This document shows, in pieces, positions 18,357 through 26,431 of a stretch of 32,015 nt of DNA. The notes beneath the pieces are model-generated. The model was not told the origin of the DNA and did not search any database. It worked only from the letters and a program-made list of their open reading frames with translations. The DNA comes from an uncultured Pseudomonadota bacterium. Lineage in GTDB: Bacteria; Pseudomonadota; Gammaproteobacteria; Burkholderiales; SG8-39. Position 1 is the stretch's first letter. Every line of letters begins with the position of its first letter. The DNA is taken from the NCBI GenBank assembly GCA_903909415.1, contig CAIVVS010000207.1, forward strand, positions 1-32,015, given 5' to 3'. The position numbers and the translations under genes were made by a program.

Positions 18357-18421
18357 CAGCCGGATCACGCCCGCCGTACAATCACGACCCGAGTCCACCG
18401 CACCGCATCCGGACAACAGAC

Positions 18422-19015
18422 ATGCGCCGCGCCACAGTCACCCGCAACACCGCGGAAACCAAGATCACCGTCACGCTGGACCTGGACGGCACGGGCGCCG
18501 CGCGCCTGGCCACCGGCGTGCCCTTCCTCGACCACATGCTGGACCAGATCGCCCGCCACGGCCTGGTCGACCTGGACGTGCAGGCCGAGGGTGACCTGCA
18601 CATCGACGCCCACCACACGGTGGAGGACATCGGCATCACCATCGGCCAGGCCATCGCCCGCGCCATCGGCGACAAGAAGGGCATACGCCGCTACGGCCAC
18701 GCCTACGTGCCGCTGGACGAGGCGCTGTCGCGCGTCGTCATCGACTTTTCCGGGCGCCCCGGGCTGGAGTACCACGTGGAGTTCCGCCGCGCGCTCATCG
18801 GCGAGTTCGACGTGGACCTGGCGCACGAGTTCTTCCAGGGCCTGGTGAACCACGCCCAGATGACCTTGCACGTTGACAACCTGCGCGGCGTGAATGCGCA
18901 CCACCAGTGCGAGACCGTGTTCAAGGCCTTCGGCCGGGCGCTGCGCATGGCGGCCGAACCCGACGTGCGCGCCGCCGGCACCGTGCCCTCCACCAAGGGA
19001 ACCCTGCAGGGCTGA
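18422..19015 (+). CDS. hisB: Imidazoleglycerol-phosphate dehydratase HisB (monofunctional)
   Basis: Manganese enzyme that dehydrates imidazole-glycerol phosphate. The 197-residue size shows it is the single-domain form without the histidinol-phosphatase domain fused in E. coli, so the phosphatase must be encoded elsewhere. Metal-binding motifs are HHTVED (64-69) and the second His pair at 160-161 (NAHHQCE); VPFLDHML lies at 33-40. It starts at ATG 18422 with a weak ribosome site, after an 88-base gap from hisC. Confidence 0.95.
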   Translation: MRRATVTRNTAETKITVTLDLDGTGAARLATGVPFLDHMLDQIARHGLVDLDVQAEGDLHIDAHHTVEDIGITIGQAIARAIGDKKGIRRYGHAYVPLDEALSRVVIDFSGRPGLEYHVEFRRALIGEFDVDLAHEFFQGLVNHAQMTLHVDNLRGVNAHHQCETVFKAFGRALRMAAEPDVRAAGTVPSTKGTLQG

Positions 19016-19075
19016 TTCCGGCCACGGGCGCGCGGACCGTCGCGGGTCCGCACACCGGCCAGCCACCGCAACGCC

Positions 19076-19711
19076 ATGGACATCGCAGTCATCGATTACG
19101 GCATGGGCAACCTGCGCTCGGTCTCCAAGGCGCTGGAGCGTGTCGCGCCCGGCGCCCGGGTCGAGGTCACGTCCGACCCGGCCGCGGTGGCGCGTGCCGA
19201 CCGGGTGGTGTTTCCCGGCCAGGGCGCGATGCCGGATTGCATGCGCGAACTGGATGCGCGCGGGCTGCGCCCGGCGGTGCTTGGCGCGGCGCGCGACAAG
19301 CCGTTCCTGGGAATCTGCATCGGCCTGCAGATGCTGTTCGACCACAGCGAGGAGGGCGATGTCGCCGGGCTGGGCGTGTTCGCAGGGCGGGTCCGGCGCT
19401 TCCCGCATGAGCGCATGGTGGGCGCCGACGGCCACCGCCTGAAGGTGCCGCACATGGGCTGGAACGGGGTCGCCCAGGCCTTACCGCACGCGATGTGGGA
19501 CGGCATTGCCGATGGCGAGCGCTTTTACTTCGTGCACAGCTACTTCGCGGACGCCGCCGATCCGTCCATCGTCACCGGCCGCAGCGAGTACGGCGTGCCC
19601 TTTACCTGCGCGGTGGCGCGGGATAACATCTTCGCCGTCCAGTTCCACCCTGAAAAGAGCCAGGCTGCCGGCTTGACGCTGCTGACCAATTTCACCCGCT
19701 GGAACCCCTGA
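19076..19711 (+). CDS. hisH: Imidazole glycerol phosphate synthase glutaminase subunit HisH
   Basis: Class I glutamine amidotransferase that supplies ammonia to HisF. In 211 residues the nucleophile is Cys81 in [10 protein letters not shown], and the triad is completed by His191 and Glu193 in QFHPEKSQ. The N-terminal [11 protein letters not shown] and [10 protein letters not shown] are family hallmarks. It begins after a 60-base spacer from hisB and lacks an obvious Shine-Dalgarno sequence. Confidence 0.95.
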   Translation: MDIAVIDYGMGNLRSVSKALERVAPGARVEVTSDPAAVARADRVVFPGQGAMPDCMRELDARGLRPAVLGAARDKPFLGICIGLQMLFDHSEEGDVAGLGVFAGRVRRFPHERMVGADGHRLKVPHMGWNGVAQALPHAMWDGIADGERFYFVHSYFADAADPSIVTGRSEYGVPFTCAVARDNIFAVQFHPEKSQAAGLTLLTNFTRWNP

Positions 19712-19800
19712 GCTGCGCGACCCCGTCCGCCGGCGCCGTTCCCGAGCCGCGACCGCATCCCGACCGATTTCCCAACCCACCGCCTGCACCGTCCCGCCAT
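19712..19800 (+). other. C-rich, G-poor spacer between hisH and hisA
   Basis: In 19741-19800 I count 32 C and 11 G in 60 bases, resembling the composition of Rho-utilisation (rut) sites. No hairpin, promoter or ribosome site is evident. A role in Rho-dependent polarity is inference. Confidence 0.3.
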
Positions 19801-20568
19801 ATGCTGGTCATACCCGCGATAGATCTGAAAGATGGACGCTGCGTCCGCCTGCGCCAGGGCGACATGGACGCCGCGACCGTGTTCTCCGAGGACCCGGTGG
19901 CCATGGCCAGGCACTGGCTCGCGCAGGGCGCGCGCCGGCTGCACGTGGTCGACCTGAACGGCGCGGTCGCCGGACGGCCCAAGAACGAGCCGGTCATCAA
20001 GGCCATCGTCGAGGCGCTTGAGGACAAGCTGCCGGTCCAGATCGGCGGCGGCATCCGCGACCTCGACACCATCGAGCGCTACCTCGACCTGGGCGTGTCG
20101 TGGGTCATCATCGGCACCGCCGCCGTCAAGAACCCCGGCTTCCTGCAGGACGCGGCGACTGCCTTCGGCGGCCACATCATCGTGTCGCTGGACGCGCGCG
20201 ACGGCAAGGTCGCGGTGGAAGGCTGGTCGAAGATGACCGGCCACGACGTTGTCGACCTCGCGCTCAAGTTCCAGGACTACGGCGTCGAGGCGGTGATCTA
20301 TACCGACATCGGCCGTGACGGCATGCTCAACGGCATCAACATCGAGGCCACGCTCAAGCTGGCGCGCGCGCTGCGCATCCCCGTGTACGCGTCGGGCGGC
20401 CTGACCGGCATGGCGGACATCGAGGCTTTGTGCAGGATCGAGCCCGAAGGCGTGACCGCGGTGATCACCGGCCGTGCGATCTACGAGGGCACGATCGACT
20501 TCCGGCAGGCGCAAGCCGCCGCCGACCGCCTCGGCGCGCCCGCAGGCGGCGCACCGGACAAGGCCTGA
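19801..20568 (+). CDS. hisA: ProFAR isomerase HisA
   Basis: A (beta-alpha)8-barrel that isomerises the aminoaldose ProFAR to the aminoketose PRFAR. The 255 residues carry catalytic Asp8 (IPAIDLKDG) and Asp131 ([15 protein letters not shown]), and phosphate-binding GGGIR (82-86) and ASGG loops. It follows hisH after an 89-base C-rich spacer and precedes hisF by 34 bases. There is no clear ribosome site before the ATG. The C-terminal ~10 residues are Ala/Gly-rich. Confidence 0.96.
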   Translation: MLVIPAIDLKDGRCVRLRQGDMDAATVFSEDPVAMARHWLAQGARRLHVVDLNGAVAGRPKNEPVIKAIVEALEDKLPVQIGGGIRDLDTIERYLDLGVSWVIIGTAAVKNPGFLQDAATAFGGHIIVSLDARDGKVAVEGWSKMTGHDVVDLALKFQDYGVEAVIYTDIGRDGMLNGINIEATLKLARALRIPVYASGGLTGMADIEALCRIEPEGVTAVITGRAIYEGTIDFRQAQAAADRLGAPAGGAPDKA

Positions 20569-20572
20569 GCGC

Positions 20573-20590
20573 GGCGCGGCATGCCGCGCC
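20573..20590 (+). repeat. Perfect 18-base palindrome between hisA and hisF
   Basis: GGCGCGGCATGCCGCGCC is fully self-complementary (9-base arms) and fills half of the 34-base spacer, ending 12 bases before the hisF ATG. In RNA it could form a 7-bp stem with a CATG loop. It contains an out-of-frame ATG at 20581. Confidence 0.7.
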
Positions 20591-20602
20591 CGCCCGACAG
20601 CC

Positions 20603-21364
20603 ATGCTGGCCAAGCGCATCATTCCCTGCCTGGACGTGACCCGCGGACGCGTGGTCAAGGGAATCAACTTCGTCGAGCTGCGCGATGCGGGCGACCCGGT
20701 GGAGATCGCGCGCCGCTATGACGAGCAGGGCGCCGACGAACTGACCTTCCTCGACATCACCGCGAGCTCCGACGACCGCGACCTGATCCTGCACGTGATC
20801 GAGGCCGTGGCCGCGCAGGTCTTCATCCCGCTCACGGTCGGCGGCGGCGTTCGCAAGGTCGAGGACGTGCGGCGCCTGCTGAACGCCGGCGCGGACAAGG
20901 TCTCGATCAACACCTCCGCGGTGCAGAATCCCGCGCTGGTGGGGGAGGCGGCTGGACGGTACGGTTCGCAATGCATCGTCGTGGCCATCGATGCCAAGCG
21001 GCGAGCCGACGGTTCCCGCTGGGAAGTGTTCACCCACGGCGGTCGCAATGCGACCGGGCTGGACGCGGTCGACTGGGCGCGGCGCATGCAGCAGCTCGGC
21101 GCGGGCGAGATCCTGCTCACCAGCATGGACCGGGATGGCACCAAGGCCGGCTTCGACCTCGCGCTCACCCAGTCGGTATCGCGCGCGGTCGACGTCCCCG
21201 TGATCGCCTCCGGGGGCGTCGGGTCGCTAGCGCATTTCTCCGAGGGAGTGCTGCAGGGCGAGGCCGACGCGGTGCTCGCCGCCAGCGTGTTCCACTACGG
21301 TGAGCTTAGCGTGCGCCAGGTCAAGCAGGACATGGCGGCGCACGGCATCGAGGTCAGGCTGTGA
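20603..21364 (+). CDS. hisF: Imidazole glycerol phosphate synthase cyclase subunit HisF
   Basis: Barrel enzyme that uses HisH-derived ammonia to convert PRFAR to imidazole-glycerol phosphate and AICAR. Of 253 residues, Asp11 ([15 protein letters not shown]) and the Asp in VVAIDAKR are catalytic; LTVGGGVR and IASGGVG bind phosphate. Homology sets the start at ATG 20603, although the frame is open upstream. Its stop overlaps the hisI GTG by four bases (GTGA). Confidence 0.96.
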   Translation: MLAKRIIPCLDVTRGRVVKGINFVELRDAGDPVEIARRYDEQGADELTFLDITASSDDRDLILHVIEAVAAQVFIPLTVGGGVRKVEDVRRLLNAGADKVSINTSAVQNPALVGEAAGRYGSQCIVVAIDAKRRADGSRWEVFTHGGRNATGLDAVDWARRMQQLGAGEILLTSMDRDGTKAGFDLALTQSVSRAVDVPVIASGGVGSLAHFSEGVLQGEADAVLAASVFHYGELSVRQVKQDMAAHGIEVRL

Positions 21365-21777
21365 GCGCGGCCCCGGGTCCGCTGCAGGCGGGTGCGGACT
21401 GGCTGGACGAGGTGCGCTGGGACGCGAACGGCCTGGTGCCGGTGATCGCCCAGGAGGTCTTCACCAACCGCGTGCTGATGGTTGCGTGGATGAACCGCGA
21501 GGCGCTGGCACAGACGGCGCGCACCGGCGAGGCGGTGTACTGGTCGCGCTCGCGCTCGCGCCTGTGGCACAAGGGCGAGGAGTCCGGCCACGTCCAGCGC
21601 GTGCGCGAGATCCGCATGGACTGCGACGAGGATGTGCTTCTCCTGAAGGTCGAGCAGGCCGGCGGCATCGCCTGCCACACCGGCCGGCACAACTGTTTCT
21701 TCCGCAAGCTGCAGAACGGCGTGTGGACCGAGGTCGAGCCGGTGATCCGCGATCCCGGCGAGATCTACAGAAAGTGA
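21361..21777 (+). CDS. hisI: Phosphoribosyl-AMP cyclohydrolase HisI
   Basis: Zinc/magnesium enzyme that opens the purine ring of phosphoribosyl-AMP. The 138-residue product is the stand-alone form. Visible are Asp87/Asp89/Asp91 around Cys88 (MDCDEDVLL) for magnesium and zinc, plus Cys105 and Cys112 in [12 protein letters not shown]. The GTG start overlaps the hisF stop; it begins ~10 residues before the conserved region. Confidence 0.95.
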   Translation: MSAAPGPLQAGADWLDEVRWDANGLVPVIAQEVFTNRVLMVAWMNREALAQTARTGEAVYWSRSRSRLWHKGEESGHVQRVREIRMDCDEDVLLLKVEQAGGIACHTGRHNCFFRKLQNGVWTEVEPVIRDPGEIYRK

Positions 21778-21786
21778 GGCTGCGCC

Positions 21787-22146
21787 ATGACCGAGTCAAG
21801 ACCTGAGCACCGAGCGGAGCAGCGAGCGATGTCCGACATCCTGGACCGGCTTGCCGACATGGTCGAGTCGCGCAAGGGGGCGGACCCGAAGTCATCGTAC
21901 GTCGCGGGGCTGCTGGCCAAGGGGCCGGACGCCATACTCAAGAAGATAGGCGAGGAAGCCACCGAGACGGTGATGGCCGGCAAGGACGGCGAACGGCGGC
22001 GGATAGTGGCGGAGACCGCCGACCTCTGGTTCCACTGCGTCGTGATGCTGGGCCACTACGGCCTGAGGCCCGATGACGTGCTGGCCGAGCTGCGGCGCCG
22101 CGAGGGCATCAGCGGCGTCGACGAAAAAGCCGCCCGCAAGGGCTGA
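21787..22146 (+). CDS. hisE: Phosphoribosyl-ATP pyrophosphatase HisE
   Basis: Hydrolyses phosphoribosyl-ATP to phosphoribosyl-AMP, the second pathway step. The all-alpha MazG-like fold is seen in [15 protein letters not shown] and [13 protein letters not shown], where Glu and Asp bind magnesium. From ATG 21787 it is 119 residues; ATG 21829 would give 105, nearer the family norm. GAGG seven bases before 21787 and GGAG nine bases before 21829 both look usable, so the start is uncertain. It is the last his gene. Confidence 0.93.
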   Translation: MTESRPEHRAEQRAMSDILDRLADMVESRKGADPKSSYVAGLLAKGPDAILKKIGEEATETVMAGKDGERRRIVAETADLWFHCVVMLGHYGLRPDDVLAELRRREGISGVDEKAARKG

Positions 22147-22165
22147 CCCTCGGAGGACCGGGATC

Positions 22166-22522
22166 ATGTCGGATACGTGCATTTTCTGCCGCATCGTTCG
22201 AGGCGAGATTCCCTCGAAAAAGGTCTACGAGGACGAACTGGTGCTGGGATTCCACGACATCCAGCCCAGCGCACCGGTCCACCTGCTGCTGGTGCCCAAG
22301 CAGCACCTCGAATCGCTGGCCGAGGCGGCGCCCGAGCACGAGGCTGCCCTGGGCCGGATGCTGGGCGTGGCAGGCCGGCTGGCGCGCGAGCACGGGGCCA
22401 CCGATGGATTCCGAACCATCATCAACACCGGGCGGGTCGGCGGACAGGAGGTGTATCATCTGCACCTGCATGTGCTGGGCGGGCCCGACCCGCTCGGCCC
22501 GATGATCCGCAGGCCCAGGTAG
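22166..22522 (+). CDS. hinT: HIT-family nucleotide hydrolase HinT-like
   Basis: A 118-residue histidine-triad protein, expected to hydrolyse purine nucleoside phosphoramidates. The triad HLHLH is at 98-102 (HLHLHVLGG); the N-terminus has the CIFC and GEIPSKKVYED signature. GGAGG lies nine bases before ATG 22166. It is 19 bases after hisE and is commonly linked to his genes in Betaproteobacteria; a functional tie to histidine synthesis is not established. Confidence 0.94.
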   Translation: MSDTCIFCRIVRGEIPSKKVYEDELVLGFHDIQPSAPVHLLLVPKQHLESLAEAAPEHEAALGRMLGVAGRLAREHGATDGFRTIINTGRVGGQEVYHLHLHVLGGPDPLGPMIRRPR

Positions 22523-22571
22523 CTGATTTCCCGCCGGTTGCGGCCTCGCGGCAAGACAAAGGAGTTCGGTC

Positions 22572-22796
22572 ATGGGTGCATGGAGCATTTGGCACTGGCT
22601 GGTGGTGCTGGTCATCGTGCTGTTGGTTTTCGGCACCAAGAAACTGCGCAACCTCGGTGGTGACCTGGGAGGCGCGGTCAAGGGATTCAAGGACGGCCTG
22701 AAGGAAGCCTCGGCCGACAAGTCGGCCGACCCTGCCGCTTCCGCTCCCGCCGCCCGAGTGCTGGACGCCGAAGTGAAGGACCAGTCCAAGGTCTGA
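22572..22796 (+). CDS. tatA: Twin-arginine translocase subunit TatA
   Basis: A 74-residue protein with a short N-terminal membrane helix ([14 protein letters not shown]), the FG hinge ([14 protein letters not shown]) and an amphipathic helix ending in an acidic, Ala-rich tail. TatA oligomers provide the passage for folded proteins. A strong ribosome site AAAGGAG (22558-22564) precedes it. It lacks the conserved TatB-type acidic residue in the membrane helix, supporting TatA. Confidence 0.95.
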   Translation: MGAWSIWHWLVVLVIVLLVFGTKKLRNLGGDLGGAVKGFKDGLKEASADKSADPAASAPAARVLDAEVKDQSKV

Positions 22797-22914
22797 TGCA
22801 CCACCCGCGGCGCCCCGGGCAACGCCGCGCCCTTGGCCCAGTCCCCGCGCGGGGCGGCATGATCCGCGCAATCCCGCATTCCAACGCCCTGGCCTACTGA
22901 CCACACCCCCCCGC
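22797..22914 (+). other. tatA-tatB spacer with two hairpins
   Basis: The 118-base gap has an inverted repeat CGCGGCG/CGCCGCG (22806-22812 with 22823-22829) and a perfect palindrome CCCCGCGCGGGG (22843-22854). No promoter, U tract or ribosome site for tatB is clear. These may set the TatA to TatB ratio by processing or attenuation, which is inference. Confidence 0.35.
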
Positions 22915-23415
22915 ATGTTCGACGTCGGCCTTTCCGAAATGCTGGTGATCGCCATCGTGGCGCTGGTGGTGATCGGCCCGGAAAAGCTCCCGCGCGTGGC
23001 GCGCACCGTCGGCGCGATGCTCGGCCGGCTGCAGCGCTACGTCAACGATGTCAAGGCCGACATCAACCGCGAGATGGAACTCGAGGACCTGAAGAAATTC
23101 AAGACCCAGTTCGAGGACGCTGCCGGCTCGGTCGAGGCGGGCATACGCGAGGAGATGCAGCGCGCCGAGTCCACCATGAACAGCATTGGTGGTTCGATCG
23201 GCGACCCGTTGCAGGCGTCCGCGCCGGCGACCGGCGAATCCACGGCGCAAGTCTCTGCGGCTCCGGCAGCCGCCCCCGCTGCGGAGGGCGGTGCCGCGGT
23301 CGACGCGAGCGGCGTGCCGACCGGCGCGCCAGTGCCGGCACCGGCCGAACCGTCCCAGGCGGCCGTCCCCGCCCACGCGGAGGCCGCCCGCCCCGCGGCC
23401 CCTGCGGCGGGCTGA
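22915..23415 (+). CDS. tatB: Twin-arginine translocase subunit TatB
   Basis: TatB and TatC form the receptor for twin-arginine signals. The 166-residue protein begins with the TatB hallmark [17 protein letters not shown] (Glu8 in the membrane helix), then [14 protein letters not shown] and a long amphipathic helix. The last ~90 residues are Ala/Pro-rich and unstructured in appearance. It ends 13 bases before tatC. Confidence 0.94.
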   Translation: MFDVGLSEMLVIAIVALVVIGPEKLPRVARTVGAMLGRLQRYVNDVKADINREMELEDLKKFKTQFEDAAGSVEAGIREEMQRAESTMNSIGGSIGDPLQASAPATGESTAQVSAAPAAAPAAEGGAAVDASGVPTGAPVPAPAEPSQAAVPAHAEAARPAAPAAG

Positions 23416-23428
23416 ACCGGATGCCGCG

Positions 23429-24193
23429 ATGAGCGAGACCCAGGAAACCTTCCTGTCGCACCTGATCGAGCTGCGCACGCGGCTGGTGCACGCGCTGCTC
23501 GCCTTCCTCGTCGTGTTCATTCCCTGCGCGATGTGGTCCGGGGAGCTCTACGACATCCTCGCCTGGCCGATGATGCGGGCGCTGCCCGAGGGCACCAAGA
23601 TGATCGCCACCGGCGTGGTCACGCCCTTCTTCATCCCGATCAAGGTCGCCGCGGTGGTGGCCTTCATGATCGCGTTGCCCTACCTCCTGTACCAGGCCTG
23701 GGCCTTCGTCGCGCCGGGCCTGTACTCGCACGAGAAGAAGCTGGTGATGCCGCTGGTGGTGGCCAGCACCGTGCTGTTCCTGCTCGGGGTCGCGTTCTGC
23801 TATTTCTTCGTGTTCGGCGTGGTGTTCGACACCATCTACAAGCTCGCGCCCAAGAGCATCTCGGTCGCGCCGGACATCGAGAACTACGTGTCCTTCGCGC
23901 TGGGGATGTTCGTCGCCTTCGGGGTCACCTTCGAGGTGCCGGTGGTCGTGGTGGTGCTGGTGCGCGCGGGCCTGGTGACGGTCGAGAAGCTGCGCGAGAT
24001 CCGCCCGTACGTGATCGTCGGCGCGTTCGTGCTGGGCGCGATCTTCACGCCGCCCGACGTGGTGTCCCAGTTCATGCTCGCGATCCCGCTGTGGATCCTG
24101 TACGAGTTGGGCATCGTCGTGGCAAGCATGATGGGCAAGCCCGCCCCCAAGCCCGACCCCAAGGACGCCTCGCAGGAAGTCACCGGGGCCTGA
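23429..24193 (+). CDS. tatC: Twin-arginine translocase subunit TatC
   Basis: A six-helix inner-membrane protein of 254 residues. It shows the N-terminal FLSHLIELRTRLV motif that contacts the twin-arginine signal, FVAPGLYSHEKK in the second cytoplasmic region, and FGVTFEVPVV with the conserved Glu. The start at ATG 23429 is fixed by homology; the frame upstream overlaps tatB. Its stop is at the left arm of the convergent hairpin. Likely clients here include the Rieske protein PetA. Confidence 0.95.
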   Translation: MSETQETFLSHLIELRTRLVHALLAFLVVFIPCAMWSGELYDILAWPMMRALPEGTKMIATGVVTPFFIPIKVAAVVAFMIALPYLLYQAWAFVAPGLYSHEKKLVMPLVVASTVLFLLGVAFCYFFVFGVVFDTIYKLAPKSISVAPDIENYVSFALGMFVAFGVTFEVPVVVVVLVRAGLVTVEKLREIRPYVIVGAFVLGAIFTPPDVVSQFMLAIPLWILYELGIVVASMMGKPAPKPDPKDASQEVTGA

Positions 24194-24215
24194 GGGCCCG
24201 CCGGGAGCGGGCCCT
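24193..24215. terminator. Bidirectional hairpin between tatC and the DegS-like gene
   Basis: AGGGCCCGC (24193-24201) and GCGGGCCCT (24207-24215) form a perfect 9-bp stem with a 5-base loop, in the 39-base gap between convergent genes. There is no T tract on either side, so it may stop transcription only weakly or stabilise 3' ends. Confidence 0.55.
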
Positions 24216-24232
24216 GGCGGCGCACCCCGGTT

Positions 24233-25408
24233 TCAGGGCGCGGCGCGGCGCTTCGGCGAGGCCGGCCTGGTGCCGACCGCCACCTTCAGCTCGATGTCCT
24301 TCTGGTCGCGGCGCACCGTCAGCGCCGCTTCCCTGCCGGGCGTGAGCGCCGCCACCAGGTTCAGCATGGCCGCGGTGCTCGCCACCTGCTTGCCCTCGAC
24401 CACGGTCAGCACGTCGCCCGGCTTGATCCCGGCCTTCTCCGCGGGCCCGCCCTTGAGCACGCCGGCGATCAGCGCCCCCCGGGTGGAGGGCAGCTTGAAG
24501 GACTCGGCCAGCTCGGGCGTGATTTCCTGTGCTTCCACGCCGATCCAGCCGCGCGTCACCCGGCCGTTCTGGATGATCTGCTCCATCACGTACTTGGCCG
24601 TGCTGGCGGGGATCGCGAAGCCGATCCCGATCGAGCCGCCGGTCTGTGACAGGATCGCGGTGTTGATGCCCACCAGGTTGCCGGCGGTGTCGATCAGCGC
24701 GCCACCCGAGTTGCCCTGGTTGATGGCCGCGTCGGTCTGGATGAAGTTCTCGAAGGTGTTGATGCCCAGGCCGCTGCGTCCCAGCCCGCTGACGATGCCC
24801 ATGGTCACCGTCTGTCCGATGCCCAGCGGGTTGCCGATGGCCAGCACCACGTCGCCCAGCCGCAGGTTGCTGTCGTCCCCGAAGGTGATGGAAGGCAGTC
24901 CCTCGAGCGCGACCTGCAGCACCGCGAGGTCGGTATCGGGGTCGGTGCCGACCAGCTTCGCCTTGACCTTCTTGCCGTCGGCGAGCGCCACCTCGATCTC
25001 GTCGGCCGCCTCGACGACGTGGTGGTTGGTCAGCACGTAGCCGCGCTCGTTGACCACCACGCCCGAACCCAGTCCCGTGGCGCGCTGGCCCTGGTCGGGC
25101 GCGCGTTCCCCGAAGAACTGGCGGAACAACGGGTCGTTGAGGAAGGGGTGGCGGGGCTGCTTCACCTCCTTGCTGGTGAAGATGTTCACCACCGCGGGCA
25201 CGGCCTTGCGCACCGCGTCGTTGTAGGAGCTGGCGCGCGCCGCCGCGGCCGCGCCCGGCCCGGCCTCGCGCACCTCCACCACCTGGGCACCGCCGCCGCC
25301 GCTGGCGGCGCGCTGGGGCAGCCACTCCGGCTTGAGCGTGGAAACGACGAAAACCAGCGCGACCGCCACCGTGGCGGCCTGGCAGAAGATGAGCCAGAGA
25401 TTTCTCAT
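24233..25408 (-). CDS. Membrane-anchored periplasmic serine protease, DegS/AlgW-like (HtrA family, one PDZ)
   Basis: A 391-residue HtrA protease: an uncleaved N-terminal membrane anchor (~8-25), a trypsin-like domain with triad His130 (TNHHVV), Asp160 (DPDTDLAVL) and Ser234 (QGNSGGAL), and one PDZ domain (~285-380). A single PDZ and a membrane anchor match DegS/AlgW, which cleave the anti-sigma-E factor in response to misfolded outer-membrane proteins; DegP/DegQ have two PDZ domains. It is transcribed against tatABC and divergently from the Nif3-like gene. The exact substrate is inferred. The basic C-terminal tail (SPKRRAAP) is unusual but short. Confidence 0.9.
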   Translation of the reverse strand: MRNLWLIFCQAATVAVALVFVVSTLKPEWLPQRAASGGGGAQVVEVREAGPGAAAAARASSYNDAVRKAVPAVVNIFTSKEVKQPRHPFLNDPLFRQFFGERAPDQGQRATGLGSGVVVNERGYVLTNHHVVEAADEIEVALADGKKVKAKLVGTDPDTDLAVLQVALEGLPSITFGDDSNLRLGDVVLAIGNPLGIGQTVTMGIVSGLGRSGLGINTFENFIQTDAAINQGNSGGALIDTAGNLVGINTAILSQTGGSIGIGFAIPASTAKYVMEQIIQNGRVTRGWIGVEAQEITPELAESFKLPSTRGALIAGVLKGGPAEKAGIKPGDVLTVVEGKQVASTAAMLNLVAALTPGREAALTVRRDQKDIELKVAVGTRPASPKRRAAP

Positions 25409-25433
25409 GGGACTTTCAGTTGGGGCCGGGCGC

Positions 25434-25439
25434 TAGAAT
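25434..25439 (+). promoter_or_regulatory. Candidate -10 for the Nif3-like gene
   Basis: TAGAAT lies in the 101-base divergent gap 25409-25509. No good -35 is seen. The same hexamer occurs in the proposed mla and his promoters. Confidence 0.3.
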
Positions 25440-25509
25440 GCAATGCAGGTTCACCATCGTGACGTCCGGGCGTGACTGCGGCGTCGCGAACCGACGAAAG
25501 ACCATCCGC

Positions 25510-26271
25510 ATGCAGCGCGACGAACTGGCCCGCTACCTGGATTCGCTGCTCGAGCCGCAGCGCTTCAAGGATTATTGCCCAAACGGTTTGCAGGTGGAAG
25601 GACGCGACGAGGTGCGCGTGCTGGTCACCGGCGTCACCGCGAGCCTGGCCCTGCTCGATGCCGCGATCGCGCTCGGCGCGGATGCCATCCTGGTGCACCA
25701 CGGCTGGTTCTGGCGCGGCGAGGACGGCCGGGTCACCGGCACGCGCCGCGCGCGCCTGGCGCGACTGCTCGGCGCGGACATGAACCTGTTCGGCTACCAC
25801 CTGCCCCTGGATGCGCATCCGGAACTGGGCAACAACGCGCAACTGGCAGCGCGCCTGGGCCTGGTGGCGCAGGCCAGGGGCGGCGAGCAGGACCTTGTGA
25901 CCGCAGGCATCCCGGGACCGGACTACCCGGGGGCCACGACCACCGCCGGGGAACTCGCCGCGCGCGTGGCCGCCTCGCTCGGGCGCGAGCCCATGCTGAT
26001 CGGCGATCCCGCCCTGCGCATCACGCGCCTGGCCTGGTGCAGTGGCGGGGCGCAGGACATGTTCGAGTCGGCCATCGCGATGGGTGCGCAGGCCTACATC
26101 ACCGGCGAGGTGTCCGAGCCCCAGGTGCACCTGGCGCGTGAAACCGGCACCGCCTACCTTGCCTGTGGCCACCACGCGACCGAGCGCTATGGCGTGCAGG
26201 CGGTGGGCACCCACCTCGCCGCCAAACTGGGCCTGCAGCACCATTTTGTTGACGTGGACAATCCGGTCTAG
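25510..26271 (+). CDS. Nif3-like dinuclear metal-center hexameric protein (YbgI family)
   Basis: A 253-residue Nif3/YbgI protein. The family forms hexameric toroids with a two-metal site; it has been annotated as GTP cyclohydrolase type 2, but its physiological role is not settled. Metal-site histidines are visible in ILVHHGWFW and YHLPLDAHPELGNN, and in GHHATERYG near the C-terminus, which also supplies the conserved Glu. ATG 25510 starts the homologous region (DELARYLDSLLEP). Located between the protease and petA, as in many betaproteobacteria. Confidence 0.92.
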   Translation: MQRDELARYLDSLLEPQRFKDYCPNGLQVEGRDEVRVLVTGVTASLALLDAAIALGADAILVHHGWFWRGEDGRVTGTRRARLARLLGADMNLFGYHLPLDAHPELGNNAQLAARLGLVAQARGGEQDLVTAGIPGPDYPGATTTAGELAARVAASLGREPMLIGDPALRITRLAWCSGGAQDMFESAIAMGAQAYITGEVSEPQVHLARETGTAYLACGHHATERYGVQAVGTHLAAKLGLQHHFVDVDNPV

Positions 26272-26276
26272 CTGTC

Positions 26277-26303
26277 CACGGGGGGCTCGCAGGCGGGCCC
26301 GTG
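26277..26303 (+). terminator. Possible terminator hairpin after the Nif3-like gene
   Basis: CACGGG (26277-26282) pairs with CCCGTG (26298-26303) around a 15-base G-rich loop, six bases after the stop. No T tract follows, so terminator function is uncertain. Confidence 0.3.
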
Positions 26304-26311
26304 CGACACTT

Positions 26312-26343
26312 GTGCCTGAAAAAACGTCAACAAAAACAGGCAC
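26312..26343 (+). repeat. Inverted repeat overlapping a petA promoter
   Basis: GTGCCTG (26312-26318) and CAGGCAC (26337-26343) are perfect complements separated by an A-rich 18-base segment that contains the proposed upstream -35. It could be an operator; no known regulator consensus is recognised. Confidence 0.4.
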
Positions 26344-26356
26344 TTGGCCTTAAAAT
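26327..26356 (+). promoter_or_regulatory. Candidate upstream petABC promoter
   Basis: TCAACA (26327-26332), 18-base spacer, TAAAAT (26351-26356). The spacer contains the right arm of the inverted repeat. Confidence 0.4.
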
Positions 26357-26357
26357 A

Positions 26358-26387
26358 TTGGCCTTTTGCCGGGCTTTCGGCTATACT
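26358..26387 (+). promoter_or_regulatory. Candidate downstream petABC promoter
   Basis: TTGGCC (26358-26363), 18-base spacer, TATACT (26382-26387). Predicted start of transcription is ~38 bases before the petA ATG. TTGGCC also occurs at 26344-26349, making a direct repeat. Confidence 0.5.
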
Positions 26388-26431
26388 TCCGGGCTCTGAG
26401 CTAACTCCTTACCCCAGAAGGCTTTTTCCCG

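Noticed and set aside
15803..18381. Long open frames on the minus strand opposite hisD and hisC (up to 536 codons)
   Set aside because: They lie fully antisense to genes with complete catalytic motifs. High G+C at third codon positions removes stop codons on the other strand, and the products have Arg/His/Gly-rich composition without domains.
22843..22854. CCCCGCGCGGGG as an intrinsic terminator after tatA
   Set aside because: There is no T tract, and tatB and tatC follow on the same strand, so full termination is unlikely.
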